64,000 bases of DNA. It comes from Io17-Chloro-G2 sp034420695. GTDB taxonomy: Bacteria; Chloroflexota; Dehalococcoidia; Lucifugimonadales; UBA3495. A model generated the notes under the pieces. The model was not told the origin of the DNA. It worked only from the letters and a program-made list of their open reading frames with translations, and made no database searches. The stretch is taken from positions 94,446 through 158,445 of the forward strand of contig DAOULB010000051.1 in NCBI GenBank assembly GCA_034420695.1, written 5' to 3'. Positions 23,624 to 31,916 of the stretch are shown in pieces. Within the stretch, counting starts at the first letter, position 1, and each line of letters begins with the position of its first letter. The position numbers were made by a program, and so were the translations under genes.

Positions 23624-25153
23624 TTGGAAATTGTCCTCCTCGTTATCCTGGCCGTCCTAGCGGCCGCAGGGATCGGGGTAGCAGCCTGGTTATACGCCAA
23701 GAGCAAAGCGGACGGAAACCGCCTGCAAGATGCCAGCCAACAGGCAAGGAGCTTAGTCAACGAAGCTGAAGAGGAGAAGAGAAGACTACTACTGGCAGCC
23801 CAGGAAGATGTCCTGAACCTACGCTCGACTGCCGAACGCGAAATCCAAGAGCAGCGTCAAGAGGTTACCCGCTTGGAGGAGCGCTTCCTACAGAGGGAGG
23901 AGCAGCTAGAGCGAAGGTCCAACAGGCTGGAAGAACAGCAAGAGAGCCTGGCCGACAAAGAAACCCAGGTGCAGAAATCGTTGGAAGAAGCTGAACGGGC
24001 CAAGGCCCGGCAGCTTGAAGCCTTGGAGGAAATAGCCGGACTAACCGTAAGCGACGCCCACCAGTTGGTGATGAAGCAGGGCGAAGAGGAAGCCCAGCAT
24101 GACTTGGCGCGCCGGTATTACGAGTTGGAACGGGAGTTCAAGGAGAGAGCCGACGAGAATGCGCGCAGGATTGTCACGCTTGCTATAAACCGTCTTGCTA
24201 CCGACGTTGTTTCCGAGACTACCACCTCGGTAGTGCCCCTGCCCAGCGATGAGATGAAAGGCCGTCTCATCGGCCGCGAAGGACGCAATATAAGGACCCT
24301 GGAATCCCTTACCGGCGTGGATGTCATCATAGACGACACCCCGGAAGTAGTAACCGTTTCGTGTTTTGACCCGGTGCGCCGGGAGGTCGCCAAGCTGGCG
24401 TTGGAAAAGCTGGTGGCCGACGGACGCATTCAACCGGCCCGGATTGAGGAAATGGTCAACCGGGCGCACGACGACATCAACCAGACCATCTGGAAGGCCG
24501 GCGAAGAGGCGACCTTCGAGGTGGGCGTGAGCGGGCTGGACCCGGACCTGATACGCCTTTTGGGGCAGCTCAAGTACCGGTACAGCTACGGCGAAAACGT
24601 GCTGAAGCACTCGATAGAGGTTGGCCTGCTGTCGGGGATGCTGGCTGCGGAGGCGGGCGCCAACGAGCAGGTTGCCAAAACGGGGGGGCTGTTGCACGAC
24701 ATAGGCAAGGCCTTGACCCACGAGGTGCCGGGCCCCCACGCGGAGATTGGCGCGGAACTGGCCAAGAAGCACGGCATAAACTACAGCTCGTACCGGGGCA
24801 TACTGGAGCACCACAGCGACGAGCACGAGACCATCGAGTCGTTCCTGATCGCCTCGGCGGACGCCATCAGCGCATCCCGCCCGGGGGCCAGGAAGGAATC
24901 GCTGGAGCTGTACGTAAAGCGGTTGCAGGACCTGGAGGGGGTGGCAACCGGATTTACCGGAGTGGACAAGGCCTTCGCCATCCAAGCAGGGCGGGAAGTT
25001 CGGGTAATGGTCAAGCCCAACGACTTGGACGACGTGGCCGCCGCTTCGCTGGCCCGGAACATAGCACGGAAGGTTTCCGAGGACTTGGTGTTTCCCGGTC
25101 AGATCAAGGTAACGGTCATCAGAGAAACCCGAAACGTGGAGATCGCCAAGTAA
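23624..25153 (+). CDS. rny: Ribonuclease Y, 509 aa
   Basis: One N-terminal helix (LEIVLLVILAVLAAAGIGVA) anchors it, followed by a coiled coil to about residue 190, a KH domain (EMKGRLIGREGRNIRTLESL) and an HD domain with GLLHDIGKALTHEVPGPHAE near residue 358. It is the membrane-bound endoribonuclease that starts mRNA decay. TTG start with GGAAGAGG upstream; no ATG alternative keeps the membrane helix. The gene after it encodes YmdB, the same order as in Bacillus (ymdA-ymdB). Confidence 0.93.
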   Translation: MEIVLLVILAVLAAAGIGVAAWLYAKSKADGNRLQDASQQARSLVNEAEEEKRRLLLAAQEDVLNLRSTAEREIQEQRQEVTRLEERFLQREEQLERRSNRLEEQQESLADKETQVQKSLEEAERAKARQLEALEEIAGLTVSDAHQLVMKQGEEEAQHDLARRYYELEREFKERADENARRIVTLAINRLATDVVSETTTSVVPLPSDEMKGRLIGREGRNIRTLESLTGVDVIIDDTPEVVTVSCFDPVRREVAKLALEKLVADGRIQPARIEEMVNRAHDDINQTIWKAGEEATFEVGVSGLDPDLIRLLGQLKYRYSYGENVLKHSIEVGLLSGMLAAEAGANEQVAKTGGLLHDIGKALTHEVPGPHAEIGAELAKKHGINYSSYRGILEHHSDEHETIESFLIASADAISASRPGARKESLELYVKRLQDLEGVATGFTGVDKAFAIQAGREVRVMVKPNDLDDVAAASLARNIARKVSEDLVFPGQIKVTVIRETRNVEIAK

Positions 25154-25374
25154 GCGGGACAGGATATGGGCCGGGTCCGAAGCCGGGAAAGAGGTTCCCG
25201 GAGCGGGCCAGGCCCTTGATGACTGGCGTTGGAAGGGGGCCCAATGCCGGGTTTTGCCGGGCAGGGTCCCCTATTTTTCGGCCAGGTTTGTGCTTCTCCG
25301 GGCAGGGACCGGGATTTTTCAACAGAGGCCCGGACGGGTCCAGCGCTGCGAGGCGTTACAGGGGTAATTCGACA
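25154..25374. other. Gap with CCGGGCAGG motifs between rny and ymdB
   Basis: GC-rich short palindromes and two CCGGGCAGGG motifs (about 25255 and 25299), each followed within 15 bp by a T-rich run (CTATTTTTC, GGATTTTTC). They may work as weak terminators; no gene seen. Confidence 0.4.
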
Positions 25375-26145
25375 GTGCGCATCTTGATGATAGGCGACAT
25401 AATCGGCAAGCCGGGCCGCAGCGCGGTGCGGGCACTGTTGCCGGAGTTGAAGGCGGAACAGGGCATCGACTTGGTGATAGCCAACGGGGAGAACACCGCC
25501 GGAGGCTTCGGAATTACGCAGGACACGGCCTACGAACTGCTGGAAAGCGGGGTGGACATACTCACCTCGGGCAACCATATCTGGGACCAGAAGGAGATAA
25601 TTCCCCACTTGGACGAAGGGCTGCCGCTGATCAGGCCGGCCAACTATCCGGATGCGCCGGGCAGGGGTTACTGGATTGACGGCGAGGTGATGGTGCTGAA
25701 CCTGATGGGGCGGGTGTTTATGCCGGCGCTGGACTGCCCCTTCCGCACGGCCAACCGGATACTGGAAGAGGTACAGCGGGATGAAGCCCCGAAGGTGATT
25801 GTCGTGGACTTTCACGCCGAGGCCACATCGGAGAAGCAGGCCATGGGGTGGTTTTTGGACGGGCGGGTGAGCGCGGTGCTGGGCACCCATACCCACGTGG
25901 GAACGGTGGACACACGGGTGCTGCCCAAGGGGACCGCCTATCTCACGGACGTGGGCATGACTGGCCCGACGGACTCGGTGATCGGCAGCAATACGGATGC
26001 GGTGCTGGAGAGGTTCCTGACGGGGTTGCCGCAGCGTCTGCCGGTGGGCGGCGGTCCGGTGGTGTTGAACTCCGCATTGGTGGACGTGGACGAGGAATCT
26101 GGAAGGGCCAGGGAAGTTGTGAGACTGGACAGGACGGTTGGTTAA
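25375..26145 (+). CDS. ymdB: YmdB-family metallophosphoesterase, 256 aa
   Basis: RILMIGDIIGKPGRSAVRAL, IANGENTAGGFGI, TSGNHIWDQKEI, VVDFHAEATSEKQAMGWFLD and GTHTHVGTVDTRVLP supply the two-metal ligands of the family (D, E, N, H, H, H). YmdB hydrolyses 2',3'-cyclic nucleotides and is linked to RNase Y function. GTG 25375 behind AGGGGT gives the usual 256 residues. The frame extends upstream through repeat-like DNA without similarity. The end overlaps the PHP gene by 8 bp. Confidence 0.9.
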   Translation: MRILMIGDIIGKPGRSAVRALLPELKAEQGIDLVIANGENTAGGFGITQDTAYELLESGVDILTSGNHIWDQKEIIPHLDEGLPLIRPANYPDAPGRGYWIDGEVMVLNLMGRVFMPALDCPFRTANRILEEVQRDEAPKVIVVDFHAEATSEKQAMGWFLDGRVSAVLGTHTHVGTVDTRVLPKGTAYLTDVGMTGPTDSVIGSNTDAVLERFLTGLPQRLPVGGGPVVLNSALVDVDEESGRAREVVRLDRTVG

Positions 26146-26992
26146 ATTGGCAGCGAGGGTAGACCTACACCTGCACACCAAGGCGTCGGACGGGCGCCTG
26201 TCACCCACAGAACTGGTACGCTTGGCAGCACAGCAAGGGGTGGAAGTTGCGGCGATTTCGGACCACGACACCACCGAGGGCTTGGAAGAAGGCATTGAGG
26301 CCGCCAAGGGGATTCCGGGCATGCGAATCATTCCCGGCATAGAGCTCAGCGCCAGTGTGCTGGAGGACGACGTCCATATCCTGGGTTATTTCATGCAATA
26401 CCAGGAGCCGCAGTTCCAGCAGGCGCTGGAGGACTTCCGCTGGGGAAGAGTGGGCCGGGGCAAGGCGATGGTGGAGAAGCTGGCGGAGCATGGGCTGAAC
26501 GTGTCCTGGGAGCGGGTGCAGGAGATAGCAGGGGACGCGGCGATCGGGCGTCCTCACATAGCGCTGGCCTTGGTGGAGCAGGGCTACTTCAAGGAGCCTT
26601 GGGAAGCTTTCCAAGAGTACTTGGGCAACAAGGGGTTGGCCTACGTGGAGCGGGAGAAGAAGGACGGACGGGACAGCTTGGAGCTCATCTCTTCGGTGGG
26701 CGGCGCGGCGGTTCTGGCGCACCCAACCTACCTCAGCGACATGGAGGGCACCATTGCCGAGTTGAAGGCCCTGGGGCTGGCGGGCATGGAAGTCTATTAT
26801 TCGCACTACCCGCCGGAGACGGTACTGGAACTGGCGGCATTGGCGAAGAAGTACGACCTCATCCCGTGCGGGGGCAGCGACTACCATGGGCTGGGGAATG
26901 CAGGTGAACCCTTACCGGGGGTGCAAGGGCCTCCTGTTCGTTCGGTGGAACTGTTGGAAGAGGCTGCCGACAGGGTAGCAGGCAGACGCTAG
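26138..26992 (+). CDS. PHP-domain phosphoesterase, 284 aa
   Basis: VDLHLHTKASDGRLSPTELV, ISDHDTTEGLEEGIEAAKG, IIPGIELSA and CGGSDYHGL carry the metal-binding HxH, DHD, E and DxH residues of PHP enzymes, with AVLAHPTYLSD providing a further His. The layout matches RNase AM/YciV-like 3',5'-nucleoside bisphosphate or 5'-RNA phosphatases. Next to rny and ymdB, a role in the final steps of RNA turnover is reasonable. TTG 26138 overlaps ymdB; a TTG at 26147 is also possible. Confidence 0.85.
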   Translation: MVKLAARVDLHLHTKASDGRLSPTELVRLAAQQGVEVAAISDHDTTEGLEEGIEAAKGIPGMRIIPGIELSASVLEDDVHILGYFMQYQEPQFQQALEDFRWGRVGRGKAMVEKLAEHGLNVSWERVQEIAGDAAIGRPHIALALVEQGYFKEPWEAFQEYLGNKGLAYVEREKKDGRDSLELISSVGGAAVLAHPTYLSDMEGTIAELKALGLAGMEVYYSHYPPETVLELAALAKKYDLIPCGGSDYHGLGNAGEPLPGVQGPPVRSVELLEEAADRVAGRR

Positions 26993-27032
26993 CGAGGCCT
27001 CTTCACAGCGATAAGCCTGACTTTGGCATACC

Positions 27033-27725
27033 ATGGACCTGGCATGGTTGTACATCTACTCGTACCTGCTGGGGTCGGTTCCCACCACTTACCTCATTGC
27101 CAGGGCGGTCAAAGGAATGGACCTGCGCCAGTTCGGCAGCGGGAACGTAGGCGGGTCCAACCTTTACCAGGCAGCGGGTGGGAAATGGCTGCTGTTCCTG
27201 GTGCTGTCGGAGCTTTTGATCAAGGGCGGTTCTCCAGTCTGGATTGGGCGTCACGTACTGGGGCTGGACCAGTCGCCGGAGCTATTGGTAGTGGCCCCGC
27301 TGCTGGCATTGGCGGGCAATAACTGGCCGGTATTCCTGCGGTTCCAGGGCGGCAGAGGAGTTGCCGTTGCTTTGGGGAGCCTGCTGGCCTTGTCGCTACC
27401 GTTGTTTGCGGCCTTTTTCACGGTGGGGCTGGCAGGTTGGGCGGCGACCCGCAATTCAGGGTTTTGGGTACTCATTGCGTTTGTCAGCCTGCCCCTCTGG
27501 GCGTTTCTCTCTCCGGAGCCCGGGGCCTTGGTCTGGTACACTGGCGCATTAACGGGGATACTGGTGATGAAACGGCTCTTGACCAATAATCTTTCCTTGC
27601 CGGAAGGCATTCCCGTGGGACGGTTGATGCTCAACAGGTTGTTGCTGGACCGGGACATCGGAGACCGGGAATCGTGGGTGCGGAGGACCGGCGGCGGCAC
27701 CAACGGGGACCAGGGCGGTCAATAG
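27033..27725 (+). CDS. plsY: Glycerol-3-phosphate acyltransferase PlsY-like, 230 aa
   Basis: Polytopic protein with LGSVPTTYLIARAVKGMDLR, QFGSGNVGGSNLYQ and FLRFQGGRGVAVALGSLLAL, the three conserved PlsY motifs (motif 2 GSGNxGxxN, motif 3 GGxGVA). It moves acyl groups from acyl phosphate to glycerol 3-phosphate, the first step to phosphatidic acid. A second, more diverged homologue lies at 31917. An insertion of about ten residues after motif 2 and an extended polar tail differ from standard PlsY. Same strand as rny, ymdB and the PHP gene. Confidence 0.8.
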   Translation: MDLAWLYIYSYLLGSVPTTYLIARAVKGMDLRQFGSGNVGGSNLYQAAGGKWLLFLVLSELLIKGGSPVWIGRHVLGLDQSPELLVVAPLLALAGNNWPVFLRFQGGRGVAVALGSLLALSLPLFAAFFTVGLAGWAATRNSGFWVLIAFVSLPLWAFLSPEPGALVWYTGALTGILVMKRLLTNNLSLPEGIPVGRLMLNRLLLDRDIGDRESWVRRTGGGTNGDQGGQ

Positions 27726-27736
27726 GTCAATAAGGG

Positions 27737-28279
27737 ATGGGACAGTCATCGGAGCCAGGGCAGCAAGGCCCGGCATATCCCAGCACTGAAGGGCAGTCTT
27801 CGACCGGGCGGTGCCATTGGCACCCCAATGTGGAGACTTCGCTGTTTTGCGGCAGGTGCGGCAAGTCCATCTGCACCCAATGCATGGTGCAGGCCCCGGT
27901 GGGTATCCGGTGCCGGGAGTGCGGGAAGTCCGTGCCCATGCCCACTTTCGACGTCACTCCCTCGTATTATGCCAGGGCAGCGGGAGCCGCCTTGGCATGG
28001 GCCATCGGGGGAGGCGTGTTGTGGGGCTTGGCGGGGCTTTTCCTGAGAGGCATCCCGTTCGTTTCTTCGATAGCAGCCATGCTTGTGGGGTACGCAGCGG
28101 GCGAGATTATCAGCTTGGCGGTGAACCGGAAGAGGGGTACGGGACTGGCTTGGATAGCAGCGGGCACAGTGGTTGCGGCTTACGTAATCAGCTTGGTGAT
28201 TTCATCACAAGTCTTCAGTATATGGGCTCTGGTGTTCATCGGCTTCGGCATCTACTTGGCCGTGACCCGAGTGCGATAG
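27737..28279 (+). CDS. B-box zinc finger membrane protein, 180 aa
   Basis: Residues 25-63 form a B-box-like zinc finger: CHWHPNVETSLFCGRCGKSI, CTQC, then RCREC. Four hydrophobic helices follow (about 80-178). Proteins of this form are common in Chloroflexota and Actinobacteria, with unknown role. ATG is 11 bp after plsY. The last 75 bp overlap the 3' end of recX on the other strand, so the two genes share tail sequence. Confidence 0.65.
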   Translation: MGQSSEPGQQGPAYPSTEGQSSTGRCHWHPNVETSLFCGRCGKSICTQCMVQAPVGIRCRECGKSVPMPTFDVTPSYYARAAGAALAWAIGGGVLWGLAGLFLRGIPFVSSIAAMLVGYAAGEIISLAVNRKRGTGLAWIAAGTVVAAYVISLVISSQVFSIWALVFIGFGIYLAVTRVR

Positions 28280-28771
28280 CTCCGCCCACAGATTCTGAAC
28301 GGTACGGCCGATGAGTTCCCCCTCGAACCCCCGGCGCTCCAAGTAGCCCCAAAGCCGCCGATGCAGTTTCTGATAGTCCAGAGAGCCCTTTGAGGGTTGT
28401 TTAGCCCACCAAGCCCGGGCGGCGCGGGAAGCGTTGGCCTCGGCGTCGAAGCCATCCAGGGCTTGCTCCACGTTGGATGGGGCAACTCCCAAGTCCAGGA
28501 GTTCCCGGCTGATGAGCCGCCTTCCACTGGGGCGACGGCGCTCCCGCTGCTCCCGCCAGGTTTGGGCAAACCGGGCGTCATTGACGAAGCCCTTGGAGCG
28601 GAGCGCGTCAATCACCTGCCCGACAATTTCCTTGGGGAAGCGTGACTCAAGGCGGCCCTTTATTTCATGTTCGGCCCGGCCGCGGTAGGCAAGGAGATCC
28701 AATGCCGCCTTCATGGCTTGGTTGAAGACGGCTGACGTTGGTGATGGTTGGCTGCCCTGTTGTGAAATCAT
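28205..28771 (-). CDS. recX: Regulatory protein RecX, 188 aa
   Basis: Three-helix repeats typical of RecX: MKAALDLLAYRGRAEHEIKG, LRSKGFVNDARFAQTWREQR and a third near WGYLERRGFEGELIGRTVQN. RecX binds RecA filaments and blocks their growth. It lies directly downstream of recA, 78 bp away with a perfect 9-bp hairpin between. The C-terminus overlaps the convergent B-box gene by 75 bp. Confidence 0.85.
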   Translation of the reverse strand: MISQQGSQPSPTSAVFNQAMKAALDLLAYRGRAEHEIKGRLESRFPKEIVGQVIDALRSKGFVNDARFAQTWREQRERRRPSGRRLISRELLDLGVAPSNVEQALDGFDAEANASRAARAWWAKQPSKGSLDYQKLHRRLWGYLERRGFEGELIGRTVQNLWAELSHSGHGQVDAEADEHQSPYTEDL

Positions 28772-28781
28772 GCTGCACCCT

Positions 28782-28810
28782 GAGGCCGGGGCAAAGACCG
28801 TCCCGGCCTC
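28782..28810 (-). terminator. Hairpin between recA and recX
   Basis: Perfect arms GAGGCCGGG (28782-28790) and CCCGGCCTC (28802-28810) with an 11-base loop. No T run follows, so it may reduce rather than stop read-through into recX, which is usually made in far lower amount than RecA. Confidence 0.5.
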
Positions 28811-28849
28811 AATCAGAGACTAGAGAGGGATAGGCCGGATCGGAAGTCC

Positions 28850-29950
28850 CTATTCGGACCCTTCCGATCCTTGCACTCCTTCCACGCCGTTGACCGACTG
28901 GTGCAGGACGCTATCCCCGACGACACCGTTGGCGGTAGTGACGGCGGGTTCCGGGCCGGGGTCGGCTTGGGCGCGGACCCGGGCCTCGATGGAGTCGGCA
29001 ATTTCCGGGTGCTGGATCAAGAATTCCTTGGCGTTCTCCCGGCCCTGTCCCAAGCGGGTCTCACCGTAGGAGTAGAAAGCGCCGGCCTTCTTGACGATAT
29101 TCTGGCTGGATGCGAGTTCCAAGAGGTCGCCGACCTTGCTGATGCCTTGGTTGAACATGATGTCGAATTCGGCAACCCGGAAGGGGGCGGCCACCTTGTT
29201 CTTGACGACACGGGCCCGCACCCTGTTGCCGGTGACTTCCGAGCCCTGCTTGATGGACTCGATGCGGCGGAGGTCGATGCGCACCGAGCTGTAGAATTTC
29301 AGAGCCCTGCCACCGGGGGTCACCTCCGGGTTGCCGTAGGAGACGCCTATTTTTTCGCGAAGCTGGTTGATGAAGACCACGGCGGTCTTGGAGCGGTGAA
29401 TGGATGAGGTCAGCTTGCGCAGGGCTTGGGACATGATGCGGGCCTGCAGCCCCACGTGGGTATCGCCCATGTCGCCTTCTATTTCGGCTTGGGGGACAAG
29501 GGCAGCAACGCTGTCCACGACGATGGCGTCAACAGCGCCGCTGCGCACCAATTGCTCGGTGATGTCCAAAGCCTGCTCGGCGCTGTCGGGCTGGGCGATT
29601 AACAGTTCCTCCAGGTTCAAGCCGCAGTTCCCGGCGTAGGACGGGTCCAAGGCGTGCTCGACGTCGATGTAGGCGGCGGTCCCGCCCAGTTTCTGGGTTT
29701 CGGCCATGAGATGAATTGCCAGGGTTGACTTGCCCGCGGACTCGGCCCCAAAGACTTCGGTGATGCGTCCCCGGGGTATGCCGCCGGTGCCTAAGGCTAA
29801 ATCCAAGGCGAGGGAGCCGGTGGAGATGGAATCGGTGGCCAGTTCATGGCGCATCTCGCCCAGGCGCATGACCGCTCCCTTCCCGTGCTCCTTCTCAATC
29901 CGCCCCAAGGCCACTTCCAAGGCTGCGCTTTTATCTTGGTCCATTCCCAT
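28850..29950 (-). CDS. recA: Recombinase RecA, 366 aa
   Basis: Walker A is GAESAGKST (68-76, usually GPESSGKTT), Walker B DAIVVDSVAALVPQAEIEGD, and loops GDTHVGLQARIMSQALRKLT and QLREKIGVSYGNPEVTPGGR match RecA. It forms filaments on single-stranded DNA for repair and triggers LexA cleavage. I placed the start at ATG 29950, 4 bp after a GGGGGACTGAGG stretch; ATG 29944 is possible. The tail after residue 330 is variable as in other RecA proteins. The upstream region has an SOS-type box. Confidence 0.97.
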   Translation of the reverse strand: MGMDQDKSAALEVALGRIEKEHGKGAVMRLGEMRHELATDSISTGSLALDLALGTGGIPRGRITEVFGAESAGKSTLAIHLMAETQKLGGTAAYIDVEHALDPSYAGNCGLNLEELLIAQPDSAEQALDITEQLVRSGAVDAIVVDSVAALVPQAEIEGDMGDTHVGLQARIMSQALRKLTSSIHRSKTAVVFINQLREKIGVSYGNPEVTPGGRALKFYSSVRIDLRRIESIKQGSEVTGNRVRARVVKNKVAAPFRVAEFDIMFNQGISKVGDLLELASSQNIVKKAGAFYSYGETRLGQGRENAKEFLIQHPEIADSIEARVRAQADPGPEPAVTTANGVVGDSVLHQSVNGVEGVQGSEGSE

Positions 29951-29987
29951 CCTCAGTCCCCCTGTTGCCTGTTTGAAGTCTGGGCGC

Positions 29988-30017
29988 ATAGTAGCACTAC
30001 TGTTCTAAATGATGCAA
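29988..30017 (-). promoter_or_regulatory. recA promoter with LexA-type SOS box
   Basis: Minus strand -35 TTGCAT (30017-30012), 18-bp spacer, -10 TACTAT (29993-29988). The spacer holds the interrupted palindrome TAGAACAGTAGTGCTA (30007-29992): one mismatch from the GAAC-N4-GTTC box bound by LexA of Gram-positive and actinobacterial type. Confidence 0.6.
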
Positions 30018-30120
30018 CCAGATTGTGTCATCAGTTTTGGCCGAAATACACATTGGCAGCCAGTTACCGGCTTACGGGCAAGATTTATTGCGAGGGCGCT
30101 GCATATGTGGGCGGGAAAGA

Positions 30121-30136
30121 GGGGCCGACCGGCCCC
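30121..30136 (-). terminator. Hairpin after the glutaredoxin gene
   Basis: GGGGCCGACCGGCCCC folds on itself 13 bp past the stop at 30149. On the minus strand TCTTTCCC follows. Probably ends this transcript before recA. Confidence 0.4.
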
Positions 30137-30148
30137 GGGCTAGAAGTC

Positions 30149-30379
30149 TCAATAGCCGCCCTTGAAGCCAAGGGTAACGGAGCCGTTTTCAACTATGACG
30201 GGGGTGAGGCGTTCGCCGCCGGTGAGTTCCAAGAGCTCGGGAATCTTGTCCGGCTCCTTGGAAACGTCGATTTCAAGGTATTCCACCTTGCGCTGCCGGT
30301 AATCCATTTTGGCGGCAGCAGAGAAGGCGCAGTCGGGATGGGTATAAATCAGGGTGGATGGCTGGGTTTCTTGCGTCAA
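30149..30379 (-). CDS. Glutaredoxin-like protein with CxxS active site, 76 aa
   Basis: Single glutaredoxin fold: TLIYTHPDCAFSAAAKMDYR with active-site C-A-F-S, VEYLEIDVSKEPDKIPELLE, and cis-Pro in GGERLTPVIVENG. Only one redox cysteine is present. Close relatives in some anaerobes carry selenocysteine at this cysteine (from memory), notable because this genome's selD itself seems Sec-containing. TTG 30379 with GGGGG 5 bp upstream gives a family-sized protein. The longer frame to 30499 has a Pro-rich extension without similarity. Confidence 0.7.
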   Translation of the reverse strand: MTQETQPSTLIYTHPDCAFSAAAKMDYRQRKVEYLEIDVSKEPDKIPELLELTGGERLTPVIVENGSVTLGFKGGY

Positions 30380-30613
30380 TTGAACCCCCGGAACAGGCGC
30401 TTGGACTGATTTGGGCAGGGATGGCCCGGCGCAGGCAGGCCGGGCCGGAGCGATTAGTTGACCCTCATTGTAAGGTGCTGACGCAGGCCTATCAACCAAG
30501 GTGTGAGAGATGGGGGGCGCGTCAGAGTTTGGGACTTGGATATGGGCTGGTATTGCCAGGGCAACAGTGAAGTGGCATTGGCCAGGAGACGGGGCGTGTT
30601 ATGCTGGATAGGT

Positions 30614-31786
30614 ATGAACAACAACGTTGGGCCCTTTCACGAGTTGGAACAGTTGCTGGCGGACAATTCAGTGGGATTGGACCGCTTGACTCCCAGGCCA
30701 CGGGGCAACCGAATTCCCGAGGAGCAGAGGGAGCTAATCCGGGAAGAGCTGGCCAAGTTGGCGGCATCCGGCTCCCCTCCGGCGCATTTGGTGTACGGCA
30801 ACGGATGCTTTGCCGTCGGCCAATACATAGAGGCGGCGGTGGTGTATTCCCGCCTGCTGGAGAGGGACCCGAAGGACACGGCGGCGAGGTTCAACGCCGG
30901 GTTGACGTTTCTCAGGCTCAGGCAGCCAGCTGAGGCAGTGAATGAATTCACGACGCTCTTGGACCAGAACAACTCGATTGCCGAGGCTTGGTACCAGCGG
31001 GGCAACGCCCACGACGACTTGGGGGAAGCCGACTTGGCCTTGGCAGACTACAGCCGGGCGGTGGAGCTGAACCAAGGTTACCTTCAAGCGTACTACAACC
31101 GGGGCGTGGTGCTGGCTAAGCTGGGGCGGCACTCGGAAGCGGTGACCGACTTCGACGTGGTAATTGGTCTTCACCCGGTCCTCTCCAACGCACACCTGAA
31201 CCGGGGAGTGTCTTTGGAAGAGCTGGGAAGGCACCGGGACGCCATCAACGCCTACTCGGATGCGATCGAGGCCAATCCTTCAAACGCCAGCGCCTACTTC
31301 AACCGGGCGGGCATCCACTACCACTCGGGTGACATCGAGGAGACCATCTCGGACTACTCACGGGCGATCGAGTTGGAACCGACGGACGCAGAGGCCTTCA
31401 ACAACCGGGGGCTGGCGTTCGATGCTGCCGGGGAGTACGGGCTGGCGGTGGAAGACTACAGCCAAGCGATGGAACTCAGACCAGCATTTGCCGAGGCGCT
31501 CAGCAACCGGGGAGCGGCCTTGGAGGCTATGGATGACTTGGAAGGGGCGCTGGAGGACTACCAGGAAGCCGTGGCGATGTCTCCCCGCTTTGCGGCAGCG
31601 CATTACAACGCGGCACGACTGCAGGCCAAGAACGGGGAAGTGGAGGAATGCTTGGGACATCTGGAGCAGGCACTGGACGTGGAGCCGGCTTTGGGGGATG
31701 AGGCGACCCAAGACGACAACTTGGGATGGGCCATCAAATTACTGGAACTGAAGAGGGAACGGGGCGGCGAGCTGCCGGAGGCCTAG
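30614..31786 (+). CDS. TPR repeat protein, 390 aa
   Basis: Residues 55-370 form about nine tetratricopeptide repeats, for example AWYQRGNAHDDLGEADLALA and AYYNRGVVLAKLGRHSEAVT, with the usual W/Y-G-A-P spacing every 34 residues. No signal peptide, so a cytoplasmic scaffold is likely; partners unknown. I chose ATG 30614 behind GGATAGG. The stop TAG (31784-31786) is also the left end of dispersed repeat copy C. Confidence 0.8.
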   Translation: MNNNVGPFHELEQLLADNSVGLDRLTPRPRGNRIPEEQRELIREELAKLAASGSPPAHLVYGNGCFAVGQYIEAAVVYSRLLERDPKDTAARFNAGLTFLRLRQPAEAVNEFTTLLDQNNSIAEAWYQRGNAHDDLGEADLALADYSRAVELNQGYLQAYYNRGVVLAKLGRHSEAVTDFDVVIGLHPVLSNAHLNRGVSLEELGRHRDAINAYSDAIEANPSNASAYFNRAGIHYHSGDIEETISDYSRAIELEPTDAEAFNNRGLAFDAAGEYGLAVEDYSQAMELRPAFAEALSNRGAALEAMDDLEGALEDYQEAVAMSPRFAAAHYNAARLQAKNGEVEECLGHLEQALDVEPALGDEATQDDNLGWAIKLLELKRERGGELPEA

Positions 31787-31901
31787 GGAACCTCTGAATA
31801 AGCCGTACCGTAGCGGCGAACTGTGCTATTGCCCTCGCATCCCAGCCTTCTCCCACCAGAGGAGAAGGAATTCTCGGCGCCTTCGTCCAGACCTTTCCTA
31901 A
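31785..31901. repeat. Dispersed 3'-end repeat, copy C
   Basis: From TAGGGAACCTCTGAATAAG through CTTCTCC-N7-GGAGAAG to CAGACCTTTCCTAA. It sits between convergent genes. Its left end overlaps the TPR stop codon; its right end is 16 bp from the stop of the PlsY-like gene. Confidence 0.8.
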
Positions 31902-31916
31902 CTCGGGGCAGGGCCA

